Of a stretch of 64,000 nt of DNA, positions 60,371-64,000 are shown piece after piece. This stretch comes from Protea cynaroides (lineage: Eukaryota; Streptophyta; Magnoliopsida; Proteales; Proteaceae), in contig JAMYWD010000998.1 of assembly GCA_028583415.1 (NCBI GenBank), positions 186,001 to 250,000 of the forward strand, written 5' to 3'. The notes beneath the pieces were generated by a model. The model had not been told where the DNA came from. It ran no database searches and saw only the letters and a program-made list of their open reading frames with translations. How positions within the stretch are numbered: the stretch's first letter is position 1; each line of letters opens with the position of its first letter. Position numbers and translations under genes: made by a program.

Positions 60371-63300
60371 TTACAGATCCAAGCATAATGGATCAATGAA
60401 CAACAAGGTGATGTACTCTTTCAACACTGATAAAGCATTAGTGTATCCATCTTCATGCTTATAAATGACATCCATCATACGCACAAGATTGACAATCCGC
60501 ATCAGAAATGGCATTGGGACAGCAGTTGGTTTGATGCACCCTTGATTTAAATCTTTCCATGCATTCTCTATTCTTTTGTTAAACTCATCACATGCCTCTT
60601 CCTCCGTAACATTGTATTCTTTCATGTAGCACTCAACACTCGAACAAACATGCCCTCTCTCTTGCTCCGACTTCAAATATGGAATTTTATGTTAGATGGC
60701 ATCTAGATTAGAAGTTGATTTTATAGATAGGTACTTATGCACCATGCAGCATAATAATTCTACAAGAAATGACATTTTTTTTTTTTTGCAACGGAAAGAA
60801 ATCTCTCCTAAAAGAAAGAAACCTCGGCAAAAATAATTTTCCATCACTGAAAATGTGAATGATGAAAAGACTAATCATCGTTGTTCCATCATCTATATTA
60901 GGGGGTTTATTTACCTTGTGGGACACAATATCATCCATAAGCCGGCATATTAATGATAAAGCCCGAACAACTTTGGGCTCGTCAATTGCCCAGTCTAAGG
61001 TTTCCTTTTTAACAATATCTCCCATGCCAAGGAAGGATGTGATCGTAAGCATGGGGTAACCAGATGAGGTTGATGCAATTTTGATATACTCTTCAAACAT
61101 TGGAATGCTTCCTTCATTAAACCATTTGGCTTCAATGAAGTAGGTTCTGACCAATCTCTTCATCTGGAATAGAACCAAACAAACATGATGAAATGAATTT
61201 TATGTTTCTAACAATATGCAGTTACATGATACTATGAAATCAACAGGATTATGTATCAAAATTGCACTCCATTGTTCAGTTTTTCCAGATGTTTCCTTAC
61301 TTCTTAGCAACATAATATCCAATTTGATGTAAAGCTTGTTTTCCTAATTCTTAAATCTAAATAAACATTTTCTTTCTACCATGTATTGATGGGATCCATA
61401 TAATTTTATCCTTGTATAAACAGTTTTAGGTTATGGTGCAATGCTGCAAATAGATCTTGTTTAACTATTTTTTTATACCATAAAATAATTTTAGGGACGT
61501 GGGTAGTATCTAGAATTATAATAGATTTTTGGTAGAGCAAAAGCTTTATGTACTGTTCCTTAGTCAATGTTCCTTAACCGAGAGATTTCATGGTGTGGAG
61601 TCATCCAACCTCAAAAAAGCACAAAATCCCAATCCCTCTATATTTAAAATTAGGAAAATTTTCATATACACACCATTAAGGATTGAAAACATCATCTACC
61701 TCCACAAGATTGCAAAAACCTCAACCACATCCAACTAACTGACGGAATGATTGAAATACAATTTTACCCTTAATATTAAAAATTGAAAAATAAAAAAAAT
61801 ATATTGAATGACTAATTTGACCATTGTAATAGAACTGTGTTTCTCTCCTTTTCGCTTTAACCCAAACCTTAACCCCCTCTGCGTTATCGTCCACGGCGAC
61901 ATCCCATCTCCGGCCTCCTATTCCCAAGAATTCGAAGAAGAAAAAGAAAAAATGTTGAAGAAAACCTTGCGATAAGAATCAAAACCTTGTGATAATGAAT
62001 GTTTCAGAAACGTTCAAGAAACCAAAAAATCACTAGTTGTGTAAAAGAAACTCATCAGGTGAAATAACAGAAATATCACTCAATAGACATCTCAAGATCT
62101 GAAATTGGAAAAATCGAGAAGTTTCAGATCTAGAACCAAACAAAGACAGATCTGAAATCCGAAAAAAAAAAAATTAAGAGTTCACGAACAAAGAAAATCG
62201 GATCTTCACGAACAGAGAAGTGTTTTGGAAATTGCTGGGAAACTTTCTTGGTTTTCATGAGATCTTGTTCATTTTGGTTCTTGAAGGTCATTTAGAAACT
62301 AAAACCCTAGTTTGCAAGAATTTTCGATGATTTTTTTCCCTTTTTTGTTTTCTGTTTTGGGATTTATCTTGGCTGGAATTGGAAGTTTGTGATCTCTGAT
62401 CTCTGGTTCTTTTCCTCGGCTTGATTTTTCCTTCCAAAGTTGACAAGATTTGGGATTTAAGAAAGGGGGAACATAACCCATTTGAATAATCCACATTCAA
62501 TCCTTGATTCAACCCATTTCACAAACATTGATTAAATTTCTGTTTTGTGCTTCTTGAACAGGGATGCAAGCCACCACAAACTGAAGTTGCAGACACTTCA
62601 ACCTACATCAGTCCATGTTCTTCGCATCAACTGAGCCCAATCTTCTTCATTCCCAAGCTCTGTTCCTTCCTACCATGCAAGCCCAGCTTCTTCTTCCTTT
62701 CCAAGCCCTTCACGTTATGATGCCAACGCATCTTCCTTCTACATTCTACCATTCCTCTTCAAGCTGGCCTCTATCCCTCCATCCCTTCCACCTCTGCGCA
62801 TCTCCAACAACGCACCTGTTTCTGAGGCCTCCAAGAATTACAGAAGACTTTCTAATGAGTTTTCTAAACTGGGTATGTTTGAGAAAGATCTAGGGTTTCA
62901 TGATTACCATATTATCATATTATTTTATTTACCATCAATCAAGACCGTTGAAATAGTATAAATTTCTTGAATGAACTGGGTAACAAATGAACAAAGGGTA
63001 TTTTCGTCTTTTAACAAGCCTAAAAGGGTATTATCGTCCATTAAAATGTTCAATGCATCTGACGTCAGCAACTAACGGAATTTTTGTAACGGAGTGGACT
63101 TCGTTGATTAACGGAGTAAAGTTTTTGGGTACTAGATGAAGTTTTTGTAATCTTGTGGAGGTTGATGATATTTCCAATCCTTAATGGTGTGTATATGAAA
63201 ATTTTCCTTAAAATTATCCTAATGCTCCTCTATTCCATCTGAAAATTAATGACTCCCTTTGTCTGCTCCATTCCCCTAGAGCCTCACATTATTGTCATCC

Positions 63301-64000
63301 TTGAGATATTATATATTCAAGAGAAAGATTCTTATTCTTGTCTAGCAGTGTGCTTTTGCACCCAGACATAGGAGTGGTGAAATAACCACTCACCTTCTAG
63401 TTGGATACCCGTTTTTGAGTTCCCCGCAGGGTAGAGAACTCTTGTCCTACAAAATCCTATCATTAAAAGGTAAGAAAAGAACAACATAGTAGCAATTATG
63501 GGTGGCGTACCGCTTCAATTGCATAATAAACTTGATAAGATTGGCCTTCTTTTCTCAGATCTTCCTCAATTTTGTTGTAAACTTCTAGGAGGGCAGAATA
63601 AAGCACTTTCATGTATTCAGGAAGTTGATTGGTGGTGCATATGTCCCACCTGAAAATTTGAGCATTAAGTTCACCAAAATCAGCCAACTTGTATATATCA
63701 TAAGGGAGAATAGTCAATTTATGTTGAACAGATTCACTTTGAATTAAAGCATCTAGACAACAAATTATATGTGCATGTATCTAACCTCTCAATTGCATCT
63801 GTGAAGAGCTTGAGTTCTTCATATGTACCATACACATCGTATGTATCATCTATGATTGAAGTCATGACTATAATTTTTGTTAAGTTCATTCTAGCAAGAG
63901 AGTAATGAGCTTCAAAATACACACCAACTATCCAAAAATAGCATTCCACGAGTCGGTCTCTAGCATAAGGGAGCTTAGTTACAAAATCCAATTCTTTCCA
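60371..64000 (-). CDS. Terpene synthase, TPS-a type (C-terminal 300 codons, 5' part beyond window)
   Basis: Class I terpene synthase C-terminal domain, probably a sesquiterpene synthase acting on farnesyl diphosphate in the cytosol; this is inferred from the family, not proven. Exons on the minus strand: 64000-63786 (215 nt visible), 63649-63511 (139 nt), 61163-60915 (249 nt), 60670-60371 (300 nt with TAA). All splice sites are GT-AG and phases match; 139 and 249 nt are the usual sizes of the corresponding TPS exons. The RDR motif is in LPYARDRLVECYFW. The DDxxD metal site is in TSIIDDTYDVYG. The NSE/DTE site is DDIVSHK plus SE across the last intron, with D, S and E present. VSSGYPML is replaced by TSSGYPML. 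No stop or frameshift is visible, so the gene may be functional. One intron carries a transposon. Confidence 0.92.
61653..63207. mobile_element. Non-autonomous Mutator-like element in a TPS intron (1555 bp)
   Basis: Terminal inverted repeats of about 70 bp start GGAAAATTTTCATATACACA at both ends. A perfect 9-bp duplication TTAAAATTA flanks it (61644-61652, 63208-63216), the Mutator signature. No transposase motif is seen. The interior (about 61840-62900) has less A+T-biased stretches with an open frame at 62615-62893 that could be captured host sequence; no family recognised. It sits in the 2347-bp intron between the second and third visible exons. Confidence 0.92.

Overview
The window is nuclear DNA from a flowering plant. 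The evidence is Ty3/gypsy LTR retrotransposons of the plant Tekay and Ogre/Tat lineages, a plant sesquiterpene-type terpene synthase with its usual intron pattern, a Mutator-like element with a 9-bp target duplication, and a decayed plastid-DNA insertion (trnH-GUG, ycf2, rpl23, psbH pieces). The species cannot be named from this sequence; the density of nested retrotransposons suggests a large genome. Only one host gene is clear, the terpene synthase at the right edge on the minus strand.

Layout. 1-3507 is the first part of an Ogre-like LTR on the minus strand (copy A1) that runs out of the window and abuts a broken archaeal-type RNase H gene. 3508-9545 is the decayed gag-pro-RT-RNaseH internal region of another Ogre-like element on the minus strand (copy B). 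Its 5' LTR is 9546-11863 plus 42655-44706, split by a Tekay chromovirus (11864-42654, plus strand, target duplication GTCTG). The Tekay 5' LTR is itself split by a 19.5-kb Ogre-like element with 5.5-kb LTRs, a tRNA-Arg primer site and no coding capacity (copy A2, 12719-32251, target duplication GTCGC). 44707-47808 holds unassigned DNA with a MITE-like inverted repeat and microsatellites. 47809-51388 is a second, diverged Tekay-type LTR on the minus strand containing plastid-derived DNA. 51389-54026 is unassigned. 54027-59595 is a 5.57-kb solo Ogre-like LTR. 59601-64000 is the terpene synthase 3' part, with a 1555-bp Mutator-like element in one intron.

The most interesting signal is inside the Ogre-like sequences. 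All copies are built from tandem units that each form a short hairpin (telo-box units, 38-bp units and others), some with compensatory stem changes. A roughly 45-55 bp module recurs at least ten times, always in the sense orientation: an outer stem CTACG(T)/(A)CGTAG encloses an inner hairpin whose sequence varies but whose pairing is mostly kept. It looks like a conserved structured nucleic-acid element of this retrotransposon family. A second pattern is in the Tekay LTRs: two homologous LTRs carry clusters of inverted 8-mers at co-linear positions, but the word differs (GAGGGTCG in one, TGTGGTCG in the other).
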